Position numbers and translations under genes: made by a program
Shown here: piece by piece, positions 21,327-32,603 of the stretch
How the letters are laid out: the number at the start of each line of letters is the position of its first letter
How positions within the stretch are numbered: position 1 is the stretch's first letter
The notes under the pieces: generated by a model
What the model was told of the DNA's origin: nothing
Database searches by the model: none
What the model saw: only the letters and a program-made list of their open reading frames with translations
DNA from: Adiantum capillus-veneris
Taxonomy: Eukaryota > Streptophyta > Polypodiopsida > Polypodiales > Pteridaceae
Direction of reading: 5' to 3'
Length of the DNA stretch: 64,000 bases
NCBI GenBank assembly: GCA_014529385.2
Contig: CM043956.1
Coordinates: 88,469,221-88,533,220 of the forward strand

Positions 21327-21614
21327 TTATGCACGACATGTCACCACAACCATGCCATCAACCAAAAGAAACTCAGTTTCCAGAAGGAATGCAGCATCCA
21401 CAAGCTCACTATCCCATTGGTTCCATAAAGGAACCCCACCCGTGCTAGCTGGATGTGGCCTAGTGTGTAAGGGAAAGGCCATGTACATCAAATGTACGCC
21501 ACCCAATCTCAAGTTGGGGTTAATATGCCTTGCTCCTGATAGAGATCCCAAGAATCTACGTAATGACTGCATAGAACTGCATGCAATCTTTGTTAGCACT
21601 AAAATTGTGGACAT
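21327..21614 (-). pseudogene. Methyltransferase catalytic-region segment (motif IV area)
   Basis: Contains GGVPLWNQWDSELVDAAFLL and ETEFLLVDGMVVVTCRA. The W-x-x-x-L helix and the 'L-x-DGM-VVVTC' strand resemble the stretch after the (D/S/N)PP(Y/F/W) motif in amino-methyltransferases. The PPY tetrapeptide itself is not preserved where I would expect it (HPASTGGVP). This is the weakest part of the domain call. Confidence 0.35.
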
Positions 21615-23454
21615 AACTTTGATTGTAAATTAGTGTGGCTTACCTATCATTGCACAACACATCTCGAACATCTTTTTCCAAGCACTTGACGCTAGCATGC
21701 ACTACAAGGTGGCATGGCTCTACATGCATATCTGTATGTAGCAACATAAGATCAAATATATCTTTCAAGCAATGCTAAAAAGAACAACACAAATTAGCCA
21801 TTTTCACGTACCTAGAGGGTTTTCTCCCACAACTCTTGCCATGTCTGATAGGTCCTCTGCAGCCCTGCCATGTGATGGTGAACATGGAGGGGACGCCTCG
21901 ATGCCCCCTACTGGTCTTGGAATGAAGGAAAGTGTCGGTACATTGCGGCTCATAGCACCAAGGCTATGAGCACTATCGCTGACTTCTACAAAATACTCCT
22001 CAACCACATGCTCGCTCTCACTATCACTGGAAACAATAGCCGTCTTCTTTCTCTTCCCACGTTGCCCATCAGCCAATGGTGATTGCGGGTCTTTCTTTGA
22101 GGCCTATTTCTTTTTGTCCGGTTTCTTTGATGTGTTTGGAGATAGAGCATCCTCTATCACAACAACTTTCTTCCATGAATCGATATGCTCCACTGTTAAT
22201 TAAAATAGAACAGTTATTGAGCCCATGTTGTATTGCTACATGGCAAAGGTAAAAACTATATAATATGATACCTATGTATAGAGCTTTCTCTTCGCATGGG
22301 TACTCCTTGTCCGGGCAGTCCGGCCACCAAGGACACTTCAGCCACTCTCCCTTTGGCCGAAAGTTGTCTATCCACTCGTCAGGATATAAGCCTGTCTCCT
22401 CTCTCTCCGACATGCACCATGCATCACTGGGGTGCTCGAGAATGGGGAAGACAAGAGAATCTCTCCACCATCTACAAGACAGACCACAATGTTTTGAGCG
22501 ACCAAGAACAAGATTAGTTTATCCTACTACATTATGAATTTGTCAATTAAAGATGTCAAACCTGTATAACAAGTGTCATGCCATGCAAGCAAAGTGGGGT
22601 TGCTCTTCGGGATCCTGTGTGGACTTGATCGGAGCACTCCATTTCTTGAAGGCCTTTTCAAAGTGCTTATGTCTATATGTCAGTAATGTGTGGGCAAGTG
22701 TGCAACCATGCCTCCCTTCAGACTTCTCGTGTTGGATAGCAACATTATGACTCTTGCCCTCCATTTTCCCGACCATCTCAAGCACTCTGCTGTAGCAAAT
22801 AGTAGGTCACAACTTAGATTATCAACAAATTGCTAGTTGGTGCATATAATCACTAAATCTAAACTTTTCAGTTGCCACCAATACACGTGATATCAAAGCC
22901 ACTGGATCAAGGCCTTTTCCATCAACCCTATGCCATTCTCCTTCAAGGATGCATCACCACCTTGGAGAAAATCAATCAAGCGACACTTCCTAGCAAAGGA
23001 AAAGCGAGACTTATTTTTCATTGCTACATAATAAAAAGAGAAAGATATCAAATGATTTAATTGAAATTTACTTACTCTTTCGGGCTAATGCATGCACGCG
23101 CAACCTCTGTCACTCTCGAGGGTGTCATTTTGTTGGTCTTCTCATCCCAACCTGTAAATAATATACATTTTTGGAAAAAATCGTTACCATTCTTTGGATT
23201 TTCAATGGTTGCTATCTCAAGCCCTTTGTGCGTGAAATATTGCTCTGTTTGAGATAGTGCTAGATTGATGCTTTCCTCGTATGCGTCAGGTGCCAACTCG
23301 TAGTCAAAACTCCCTTTTGATGGCAGTCCTTCCGTTTTACTACTATACATAACATAGAACTCTTCCTATCATTTGCCAAGGACACAATCAAAATACACAT
23401 AATAAGATTTTGCAATCAAAACATATTCTTATTTAGCATTGGTTTCAAGCATAC

Positions 23455-23659
23455 CTTCCAAATGAGTTGCGCAAGGACAACCATTGGCAATTTTAGCCAC
23501 TTTAATTTGTTTGGGCCCCTAAAATTCAAAGCCCTTTCTTCTATTAGACGTGCTCTTTTGGGAAATTTCTGCAAAAGTGAAGTAGGGTCCGCCAAGCCTA
23601 GATTTCTCATCATGAAAATATCATGAGCAGTTGTGTGAGGCACTGAAACCCTTGTGGCC
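23455..23659 (-). pseudogene. Internal exon between ParB-like and linker parts
   Basis: Acceptor GTTAAACAG/GGCC and donor TTGGAAG/GTATGC delimit a 205-bp exon with no stop (RATRVSVPHTTAHDIFMMRN, then LADPTSLLQKFPKRARLIEE). It joins upstream in phase 2 (..INR) and downstream in phase 0 (..WK/EEFY). I know no function for this segment. Confidence 0.5.
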
Positions 23660-23737
23660 CTGTTTAACACTCGATTGTAATTTACATTTTCAAAAAATAA
23701 GATGCATTTACATTCGCAAAAAAACAGTTGGGCTTAC

Positions 23738-24478
23738 CTATTGATCATTCCCAAAACCAATAAAACCTCCGTTGTCTCATGGGGTTGAAAATGAACAAGA
23801 ACGCACTCAATCTTTGGTGCCTTTCAAATTGGGATGTCATTCTCGTTCATCCACCGCATCCATGCTTCTAATCTGTGCTTACCATCCCAAACCACAAAGT
23901 ACCTCTTGACCATGTGACTAAGCTCGGGGATTTGACGAAGCTCCTCATCCAAATCATATGACATTGCAAGATCTCTTGAGGTGTGACCATGATGAGAAAA
24001 TTGCTTATGATCCTCCCCAGGAATCGGTTCACTAAGAATAGATCCTGCCATGGTTGGTTGGTACCTTTTGTTTGCAATGGAGATTTGCAAATCCACCACA
24101 TGATCATCATGCGTGCGGATGGTGGGGTTTGAAAGAAGTCGACATAGAGGCAAGTGTGGAATTTTTCCATCATATGGAGCTCTATGAAAATCCACCCAGC
24201 CCAAAGAAATGTGCTTGTCAACGACATTTCCAAATGCTCATCTCTTAAATCTTCAATTGTGGTAGCAGTTTTCACACGATGACTCAATCCTCCACTTGAT
24301 TGTGTTGTTCCATCCACTCCGGTTACGATGGACACAATCTGATCTAAAGAACCCAAGGCTTGAGATTGTTCGGTCTCTTGAGTGCATCGTGGAGGGACTT
24401 CTTGCGATGTAGTAACATCAACCTCATCCACAACACCAATATTTTTGGATTGATTTCTTGTTCTCGTACTTGGGATAA
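23738..24478 (-). pseudogene. ParB-like module
   Basis: N-terminal part of the gene. IEDLRDEHLEMSLTSTF (24280 region) followed after a frameshift by LGWVDFHRAPYDGKIPHL has the 'region to avoid, then G-W/G-x' shape of ParB. Downstream, ILSEPIPGED, SHMVKRYFVVWDGKHRLEAW and MRWMNENDIP match the ParB signature VxDGxHRxxAxxxxG..IP. A TGA (23823 area) and the frameshift break it. The exon ends at donor AATAG/GTAAGCC. ParB-like domains bind DNA and hydrolyse nucleotides in bacteria; the role here is unknown. Confidence 0.5.
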
Positions 24479-24640
24479 AGAATTAAAGAAGATAGATATA
24501 AGTATGAATTATGAGAAATTGTAGCTAAGAGTTTGAGAAAGAAAGGTGAGCAAAAGAGGACTTGACAGAGAGAGATTTGTGCAATACAAGAAAATAGAGA
24601 TGAGGAAAGATAGAGAATTGTAAAGAGTATGCGAATGCTC

Positions 24641-24649
24641 TTTATAAAG
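24641..24649 (-). promoter_or_regulatory. TATA-box candidate for the ParB-methyltransferase-like gene
   Basis: CTTTATAAA on the minus strand sits about 160 bases before the first coding block. A pyrimidine-rich, ATG-poor stretch that looks like a 5' leader lies between. Confidence 0.4.
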
Positions 24650-24699
24650 CTTTTAAATTTTATTAATTAAAATTAATTTTTTCATTTAATTAATTTGAA

Positions 24700-24875
24700 A
24701 TGTGTGTGAGCGAGAGGTGGGTGAAGGTGTGTCTGTGTGCGTGCACGCGCGTGTGTGTCTGTACGTGTGCCTATGTGTGGGCTTGTGTGTGTTGGCGTGT
24801 GCGCGGCTGTGTGCCCCACACAACATACACACACGCATTGGCATACACACGCTAGCATGTGTGTGTTGTGGTTCT
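24700..24875. repeat. Imperfect (GT)n-rich stretch
   Basis: GT/GTGTGC-rich sequence separates the MULE 3' end from the TATA box of the next gene. Open frames here (HTHRHT repeats) are compositional. Confidence 0.8.
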
Positions 24876-24984
24876 GCCACTAGATTCATGAGCCCTGAAG
24901 ATATCAACATCTGCCAGAATTGGTTGATGGATAAACATGTTCTCATTTTGGCTTAACCCTAGCACACGCAGATAAATAAAATAC

Positions 24985-25105
24985 AAATGTTTACATGCAA
25001 GATATGGTTTTTTCTTTGACACCTGTTCCTTGAAGTCTTCACATGTGCACGATGGCGGGTTGCAAATACAAACTTTGTACATCCCGACATGACCATCTTC
25101 ACTTT
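24985..25105 (-). pseudogene. SWIM zinc finger of the MULE
   Basis: CTCEDFKEQ...LACKHLYFIYLRVL: the CxC and CxH zinc ligands are all present. The following LSQNENMFIHQPILADVDIF forms the C-terminal tail. Confidence 0.7.
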
Positions 25106-26074
25106 TGGTCTCTACTTTGAAGACATCATTAACACCATCTGCTGCACATATCTCTTCTACGACCTTCGCTCTTAGGTCTAGTGCTAAACTGATCTTGCAA
25201 GCAGCATCCTTGGAAATGGAAGTCTGATACCGTACACGCACACCATCTCGCACTGTGGCTCTTGCACTGCCTTCTGGAGTAGTTGTATCTTTTGACTAGA
25301 AAGGAGAGTTGGTCATATTTTATGTAGGAACAACCTGTGTTACATTAGATATTCCTTCTTTGCTGAGCTCCACTTGATACCACCCTTCATGCAATATTTG
25401 CACCTCATCCTCCAATAGGTTGCTGCCCACATGCACGGGCCAAGTTTGTGGTGGATGCTGAGGCTGCGTCTCAATGTTCTAGTATACTATATGGCAATGC
25501 AAGACATGATCCGGACAAAAACAAAACCATTGACGCACCACACCATTTGGATGCTTTCGATATCCTTCAAAAGATGGGGCCGGTATACCAAGGCTAGAAC
25601 CTCCAATACTGCATCCACACCTTTGTCCTCCTCTTGGCGTGCCGCTACATGTGACCCTACTACCTTGTGGAGTTCGACGTATGGCCCACATTGCCTCATT
25701 GACCTTGCACTCAACTACATACTGCCGACCAGAACGTATACTTTGTTCTGGGGTTTGTCATATCCATTCTTCTGCAAAGTTGATCTTACGTGGTCTTCCA
25801 CACTTCTTGCGATCTTTGGTGACCGAGTTGTACTCAGACCTATGCGATGCATCATCTTCCACGTTGATAACCTCATTTGGCTTGCGTTTTTGCTTTGATG
25901 TCTCCTTATCTCCTGTCAATGGAGTTGGTTGTTTATACATCGGAGTGCCCTCAATAGCCTCATTCACTGCTCTTATCACTTGGCTGCGACGTTTTTCATG
26001 GCGTTTTGCAAGCTTTTGTATTGATGGACCCTTCCAATGTGTTTTCCATGGCTGTATGAAATGGCATTTGTGCT

Positions 26075-26710
26075 CTATAAGATGGAATTTGCAAGGTTGG
26101 TTTTACATGCATCATATAATAAAATGCGTTTACGAAAACCCTCCCCTGCTAGCCAACTACCATGCTTGCTCTCCGCAAGGTTTGTGCGTGGAGTGTTTGG
26201 TCCATCAGAGCTACTTTCTATGCATGTCATAATGCCACCCCAATGTGCAATATGAATTTCCCACCAACTAAGCCATGAATCCATGTATGGAATGTTACGG
26301 TCTATGCAATTACCGTTATGCCACCATTGGCGTGTCTGACGAGCCTCTACTGCTGCAGCCTCTTTTGTTGGTGCTTGCCTCCACTTCTCACACATTTCTT
26401 TGTGTTTGTGTTGAGAAGCTTGCACCACATACTTCATTGTGTGTTGATTCAAGCTTTGCTTCCAATGGAAAAGACAAGAATGCTCTCGACCGCTCATTGT
26501 ATTGGTCTTGTCACCACCATTGAAAACAATTCAAACTGCATTCGAATTTGCTTGAGCTTCATCCACCACGAAGCCAAAGAAATTATCTCTGTCACACCCA
26601 CATGATATCATTACAAAATTGAGGCAATCCCAAAACAAACGTTGTGTTTCCATGTCTTCCTGTTTCATTTCACAGGTTGCAAAAGTCAAAAGGTCCTGCA
26701 TGCTGCAAAC
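26075..26710 (-). pseudogene. DDE-type catalytic region of the MULE
   Basis: Blocks in order: MQDLLTFATCEMKQEDMETQ (first acidic position reads E in CEM, where I expect CDM), DNFFGFVVDEAQANSNAV followed by a TGA, REHSCLFHWKQSL, RQWWHNGN, and TNLAESKHGSWL (the Glu of the triad). The pattern D..D..E with CLFHW between is that of SWIM-type MULEs. The first Asp appears substituted. Confidence 0.55.
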
Positions 26711-27374
26711 AAATTTTTTTAGAGAGAGTCAAAGGAAACCCACAAATCTGTTAACATGTACCTTATATCATAGACATGACATGCCATAGTCACCCATTCG
26801 TTAACACGTCTAGTGTGATCAAACTAGATCCACGCACGTCGAAGATCACCATCTTGATCTTTTCTCATTCGGTTCACTAGGTCCACACCGGATGCTGGAC
26901 CAATTGTGGAAATTTTAAAGACATAACATTTCTCCCCCTCCGTACCTTGACTAGGAAACCAACTTCCATGGAAAAAGTCATTTGTGCAGTCTTGCTTCAG
27001 CTTTAGGAGTGCATCAATGCTGAAAGATTCTTTGTCAACCCCTCTACTTAAAATAGATATTGACCTTCAAAACCTAACAATGTTCAAAGTGTTTAGATAA
27101 AAAGTAATTTAGCATAGAGATTTGCATCGAAATAAGAATCTAGGAAATGCTTATACCAATTATCTTGCACCAATGGCCCCAACTCCTCAGCGATTGCAAA
27201 TAGCTGTTGCTCGCCTAAAATTCCTTCGTTGTTGTTGTTGCAAAGAAGTGTTGTACTTATAATTTCTTTTGCCAAACACATTTGAACCTTCATGGCTCCT
27301 GCGTGTGGGTCACCAGTCAAAATCCTTTGCACCATCACCTTGGTGTTTTCCGTTAGTGTTTTGGATGTGCTACT

Positions 27375-27560
27375 GTGCACATCGTGTCGATGTGTGCCAC
27401 GATGAATCATGACTCTAGTGGTAGTCTCATCGGATGGCATGATATAGTATACTACACAAGAACATGTTGCAATACACAAAACAATTGCCTTACAAAAGTG
27501 GCATGTAAGGCTCTTATCCCCAATCTTACAATATTGTCCGGGTCAGTTGCCTTTTGTATG
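27375..27560 (-). pseudogene. FLYWCH/WRKY-GCM-like zinc finger at the MULE N-terminus
   Basis: CKIGDKSLTCHFCKAIVLC followed by MIHRGTHRHDV gives paired cysteines and a terminal HxH. This is the arrangement of the DNA-binding finger at the start of many MULE transposases. Confidence 0.45.
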
Positions 27561-27974
27561 TACCTGTTAAAATGACTAGTATTGGGAATATGATAATTAA
27601 CCAAGTAGACACATTGTTCATTCATGCACTCGAGAGATCCCTATGCAATGACTAAGACACACTACACGACGTTTGTGGCTTCGACCACACATGAGGATCA
27701 TACTTATGCTCCATTGCATCCATATGGTGCAACTTTCCCATGGTAGGTGGAAATTTCAAAACAAGATCACCATTGTAAGACCTTGGAATATCTGTAACTT
27801 ATTCCACTTGTTGTATTTGCATTTAAAGCTTTGTCAATGTGCCCTTATTTTCGGCGTGTAAGATTTTTTTGTCTTGTACTCCTTTTGAAGCTATTTGAGA
27901 GAAAAACTCGAAGCGGGATGCATAGATCTACTAACTCCTTTTGAGGGAATTGCACCTGTGAGACGGAACTCAAC

Positions 27975-28200
27975 AAAATCCGACCTAGCAATATTTTGAC
28001 TCAACAAATATTCAGACCTAGCAATATTCCAACCTAGCAATATGTTAATAATCCGACTCAACAATATGGCCTATATCATTGACGCACGGAAATCAACAAA
28101 ATCCGACCTAGCAATATTTTTACTTAGCATATGTAGCAAATAATCCGACTCAGTAATATTCAGCAAATAATCCGACTCAACAATATCTCAATCAACACAT
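27975..28200. repeat. Interspersed short motif cgacctagcaatatt / cgactcaacaatat
   Basis: About eight copies of an AATCCGAC(C/T)(T/C)AGCAATAT-like word occur at irregular 20-45 bp spacing. No gene is recognised in 27560-28740. Confidence 0.7.
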
Positions 28201-28743
28201 GGCACGCCCTAATGGTGGATTTCACAAAAATCCAACTCGGATTCACACATCCCTTGATCAAAGTCAAATGCCTTATCCTATTTTCCAAAAAATCCCTAGT
28301 TACTATATAGTATAGACTATAGTGCCTCGAACCTAATCCAAGATATGCAAATACACCATACAACACTACGACAAACTCAATGCTAGGATCTTCATATGAA
28401 GCAAAGTGTAGTGCTTGGTACTTAAACCAAGGTACATTAAATACATCATAGATATAAACTAAACATCGTCCAAACATTCCCCAAAGAATTATATCACATG
28501 AGAGCTCATAGAAAATGAACTTATGAAACCAAAACTAAATAACTATTTCTATTCTCGAAGACCATGAAGTAAACATTAGCAGAATAGACCTCTAGAACCT
28601 CTCAAACATGAGAATCTCATTCTGAAAATCAGGTTTTTCCAATCTAGGCACCACAAACCCTGAATATCTTCTTTAAAGTTTTGAGTATCCACTGCCTTTC
28701 CATTTACAAAATGCTCCTCTGTAGATTTTTGAGATACCCACTG

Positions 28744-29370
28744 CTACAACTGATTGACTTTCCATTTTTTATGGATCTGGTGTATTTTTGCCTCTTTGCA
28801 TTGTGAACTTTCTGTCATTCCATTGAAAATTTTCCAACTCCAAATTTTTAAGATTAGATCATCTTCCATATTTTTCAAAATCATATCATCCCCTTGTAAA
28901 AGGCACATTCCACCTAATCCAATCTTTAAGTCAACCTGAACATTCTTGTAAGGTATTCTTCTTTGTTCACTTTGCAACTACAAAATCTGTAGCACATAAA
29001 ATCCTAATTTTTGATAGTCCACCATCCATATCCGATGGTCCATCCTGTAAAAATCCACTTCTACTATCTCATCAGCTTAAAAACACACATCTCTCAACAA
29101 AAGTGTGCTTCGATTGAGAACAAATTATCCCACATCAATTTCAAAATGCGCATCCATTGAAATTTTATCATTCTGCATTTCAGACATCATTGCATGCTCC
29201 ACAAAACCTGTTAAACCTGTTTTATACGCCTCAAAGACTTTCTCTTGCCATTCCTCATGCTCAATCTGATATGTGAGACCTCTTTCTAATTCATCCTTGT
29301 TTAGATTTGAACAACGACCTGCAGACAAACAAAATATTGAAGCTTGCAAATTGTGGAGCTTCCTTAGCAA
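28744..29370 (-). other. Weak minus-strand coding-like stretch, unrecognised
   Basis: Two blocks, DELERGLTYQIEHEEWQEKVFE (29300 region) and VQVDLKIGLGGMCLLQGDDM (28880 region), look protein-like but carry stops between them. No family is recognised. An (AT)n tract lies at 29404-29425. 29430-30080 shows only broken frames. Confidence 0.2.
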
Positions 29371-31090
29371 CCCTTACTGCAGAATCCATCATATTATCAT
29401 GTCATATATATATATATATATATATGTGGATATTAGTATTGGTATCCATTGCACCATTGAACAAATGGCAACCCTGTCATTCTTTTTTTTCCTTAAGCCA
29501 ATTTTGTTTGCAATGACTCGTCTTTACCCTAAGGTGAGTGGTTTTATGCACATGTAGGTCTAGCTTTTGGATAAGTTTCTCACTTTGGACACAGACTCCC
29601 CATATCTGCAAGTCCGGTTTCATTCTTCCTTTGACATGGCCAACTTCTATATGTGGAAAGTGTTTTAACTATTTGAGCACCCCCTAGGTCTTCCTTCAAG
29701 TTTGCACCTTACCACCGTAACTGTTGAAGGCACATGGGACCATAGTTTTTCCAAGAGGCAACTAACACAATGGTCACAACATAACTTCTGACAATGCACT
29801 GGCCAACTATGTGCCTGAGTCCTACTATCATGCCATAGCCATAACGGGAGGAATCTCCCCTGGATACTGCTACTTAGTTTTCAATGCATGAACAAGAGCA
29901 TATTGTTCAGAATAGTTGGTGTTGATTGATGGCATATATAAGTCTCTACTTGTGTTTGCTACAAAAAGCAACATTGGTTAATCAGAAGGTACATCCAAGG
30001 CATTCATTCATTCATGAAGGGACGCATCCTAAATGTTCCAATGGCTATTGAATGGGCCACAAAGCAATCAGAAGGTTATTATGCCCATGCTATGGTAGTC
30101 TTTGGAAACCCCGCACTTGGCTTTGACAATGATTGATCTATATAATGAATTATTAATGCTTTCCTTACTAGCATTTCATCTAAATCCATGTTCTATTTAT
30201 GGATCCATGGAAGAAAGAGAGGGGAGGGATGGAGCATCCAAGTCCTCCGCGCGCATGCGGACACAAGGAGGCTCCATCCCTCCCTCTTTCTTTTGCCCAT
30301 GCTATGGTAGTGTTTGGAAATCCCACACTTGGCCTAGATAATGCCTAACCTAGATAATGACTTATTAACGCTTTCCTTATGAACGTTGCATCTAAATCCA
30401 TGTTCTATTTATGGAGTCAAGGAAAAAAAAGAGAGAGAGATGAAGCCTCCATTATCGTCCATGCGCGCGGATGACTAGAAGGCTCCATACCTCCCCTTTT
30501 TTGTTCCCTGGTTCCATAGAGAGAACGCAAAGCATAATGTTTTTTTCTAATCAATGGATAAATGATAGCATTTTCTTTAATTGTTTATGCTCCTTGATCA
30601 TCTGCGTAAAACATAAGAGAGATTTTATGCAAAAACATAAGAGACTGTCCATTTTTTTTTGCTTAGATTTTTTTTTGGTTTTGATAAAGCTCTTATTTTT
30701 GAATATTTTTATTATATGATTTTTAAAGTCTATTTGAGAAATCAAACACCTACTATATAGTAAGTACTTAAATTATACTTTAGAATCTTATTTTTATATT
30801 AAAAAATAGATTTTTTTGTTGCCTATTGTAAAGTTATAATGATTTGAACGTCCTTAATCTCATGTGGATTTTTTTGAAATTTTTTGCCAAAACAAAGGAG
30901 ACTCTGCTCAATTGTTTTTGTTTTTTATACATAGAATAATCTTTTGGTCTTGGAAAACCTCTACGTCTTGATTATTTTTATTATATGATATTCATACTGT
31001 ATTTGAGAAATCAAACACCTACTACACAATAAGAAAAATCTTGAAACAATTCTCATAAGTTCTTACTGTATAAAAGATGTCTCAGCCCTC

Positions 31091-31118
31091 TAATCATCCG
31101 CTTGCAAGCGGATGATTA
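31091..31118. repeat. Perfect 28-bp palindrome
   Basis: Each strand reads the same: taatcatccgcttg then its reverse complement, with no spacer. Outer arms ctc/gagctc extend it imperfectly. Confidence 0.95.
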
Positions 31119-31187
31119 GGGAGCTCAACAACTCCTATGTTTTATGTAGCTTTATGGTCTCAAAATTACATAAAGCATAAGAGTGTT

Positions 31188-31238
31188 GTTGAGCTCCCTG
31201 ATCATCCGCTTGCAAGTGGATGATCAAGGAGCTCAAAC
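31188..31238. repeat. 50-bp near-perfect palindrome
   Basis: Left arm gttgagctccctgatcatcc.. and right arm ..ggatgatcaaggagctcaaac pair over 25 bases with two mismatches and no loop. Able to form a cruciform. Confidence 0.9.
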
Positions 31239-32240
31239 ACCTACTAAACAGTAAGTATTTATGAGAAATAGTGCCTTGAAATAGTTCTTTTTAAGTGCAT
31301 TGTTATCTTGAAAAAAAGATTTGTTTTCTTGGCTATTTTATACTATTGTATCAAAATTACATAAAACATAGGAGTTCTTGATCTCTCTGATCATCCACTT
31401 GCAAGGGGATGATTAGCGAGCTCAACCATCAACAATAAAATAAGTACTTATGAGAATTGCATCAAATTTTTCATTTAGAATTTTACTTTTTCCTTAAAAA
31501 ATATATTTATTTTGTTGCCTATTGTGAAGTTTATAATGATCTGAACGTCCTTAATCTCCTATAGAGGTCTTTGTAATGAAGATGGAGAGGATTTTTTTGA
31601 AATTTTGTGCCAAAACAAAGGAGACTTTGTCCAACTTTTTTTGTTTGTTATATATAGAGGATTGTCTGGGTTTTGGCAAATCTCTAAGTCTTGATTATTT
31701 TTAATATATGTTTTTTATAGTCTATTTAATGACACCCAAGAGGAAGAATACAAAAACAAATCTCCATGTTTATATTTATTCTTATTTAATGTTTTCTTTA
31801 AGTTTAAGATCACATGCATTGTAGGAAGAAAATATTGTTGCAACTCATAAGTATGACAAAGTCCAAAGATCCCTTATGTCCTCAATTTCAAGATTATAAG
31901 GTAGCTTGAACCTACATGAAGAAAGAGGAACATTGGGCCCATTTGCACTTGGAGGTCTCTCTTTTAATCCAGAGGATACAAGTTGAAGGGCCACAATTAC
32001 TGGATTCATTTGATGAATTCTTCAATATAAGCTTGAAGAATCATGTCGTGCGGGTATACATAAAGTGAATGATAAGCTGTAATTTATGAATATGTTTACA
32101 TGTAAAGTAATTGTAATGTTATTGTAAGCACCATTATGTCCTTGGTGGATCGATTATCCAATTGGTGTAATCCCAAAGAAAGAGAAGGATCTTTATGATA
32201 GTAAGTTCTTATTAAAACCATGTGGAAATTTCATTCCTGA

Positions 32241-32603
32241 ATGGATAAAAGATTTTTGAAAGCCATGATTATGATGATAGAAACAATGATGCTTGTAGGA
32301 TTCAAGCAAGAGACTCATAGTATTAGAGACATGGATGCACTTACTAGGCCCTCTTCTATGGATCATCAAGCAAGTGAAGGGAGTGCGGAGATTGAAACTA
32401 GTAAGGATGCCACAAAAGCTCTCCAAGGTATACACTCCAATGTGAGGACTACTCAAACAACCAATAAAGCTACTTCTATCCCTTTTGTTAGCATTCGGTA
32501 CATGAAAGGTAAAGGGATTGTAGAACCTCCTAGCACATCAAGTGATCCAAAGCGGAAGAATGTGGTTGAGGTCTCTGTTGCAGAGTCCTCTCTAGGCTGA
32601 GAG
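32241..32603 (+). CDS. Hypothetical 119-residue open frame
   Basis: ATG-to-TGA frame, polar and Ser/Thr/Lys-rich (DPKRKNVVEVSVAESSLG at the end), without a recognised domain. It lies about 330 bp upstream of the plus-strand methyltransferase-like exons and could be their linker or N-terminal exon, or chance. Confidence 0.25.

Larger units (their letters stand above)
20160..24490 (-). pseudogene. ParB-like / N4-N6 DNA methyltransferase-like spliced gene (decayed)
   Basis: Minus-strand exon-like blocks line up in order: a ParB-like module (24478-23738), an exon 23659-23455, an exon from 23365, a block 22785-22576, a WWPDCPD-containing block 22500-22265, a Ser-rich basic linker 22200-21804 (KRKKTAIVSSDSESEH), a methyltransferase catalytic region (21614-21327), its SAM-binding motif (20782-20600), and a Pro-rich tail (20582-20164). 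Splicing at 23738/23659 (phase 2) and 23455/23365 (phase 0) restores frame exactly. ParB-N plus pfam01555-type methylase is an architecture I know from phage and bacterial genes. Several stops and frameshifts mean no intact product. The domain calls are mine, by eye. Confidence 0.5.
24852..27560 (-). pseudogene. MULE transposase with N-terminal zinc finger, DDE region and SWIM finger (decayed)
   Basis: Order on the minus strand: a CxxC..HxH zinc finger (27540-27375); GILGEQQLFAIAEELGPLVQ (27200 region); an exon 27060-26770 with WFPSQGTEGEKCYVFKIS and a TAG within W..FDHTRRVNEWVTMACHVY; a DDE-like segment (26700-26075); a basic KKCGRPRKINF linker (25790); and a SWIM finger (25100-24990). This is the domain order of MuDR-type transposases with a SWIM tail. 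Stops at about 26828 and 26558 and frame changes near 25700-25400 inactivate it. It lies immediately upstream of the ParB-methyltransferase-like gene in the same orientation. Confidence 0.65.
30080..31760. repeat. Complex repeat block with palindromes
   Basis: Two 212-bp units start at 30084 and 30296 (cccatgctatggtagt...), each ending in a GC-rich palindrome (about 30240-30290 and 30440-30490). Then come AT-rich units sharing caaacacctacta (30743, 31012, 31233) and ttttgttgcctattgt..aacgtccttaatctc (30815, 31510). Three further palindromes occur at 31091-31118, 31188-31238 and about 31370-31425. Diverged copies of the cttaatctc..acaaaggaaactctg segment recur at about 34030 and 34290. No coding sequence is seen in 30080-32200. 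Confidence 0.8.

Noticed and set aside
23170-23215. 36-bp intron (GTAACG..TTTACAG) inside the methyltransferase-like gene
   Set aside because: It is shorter than normal plant introns and the frame is open through it, so it is more likely coding.
25431-26605. Plus-strand frames of up to 197 codons
   Set aside because: They overlap the minus-strand MULE, whose motifs (CLFHW, TNLAESKH, SWIM) explain the coding character. The plus frames have no motif.
27975-28200. CRISPR-like spaced repeats
   Set aside because: Spacing is irregular (20-45 bp), repeats are imperfect and the genome is eukaryotic. It is an ordinary degenerate repeat.
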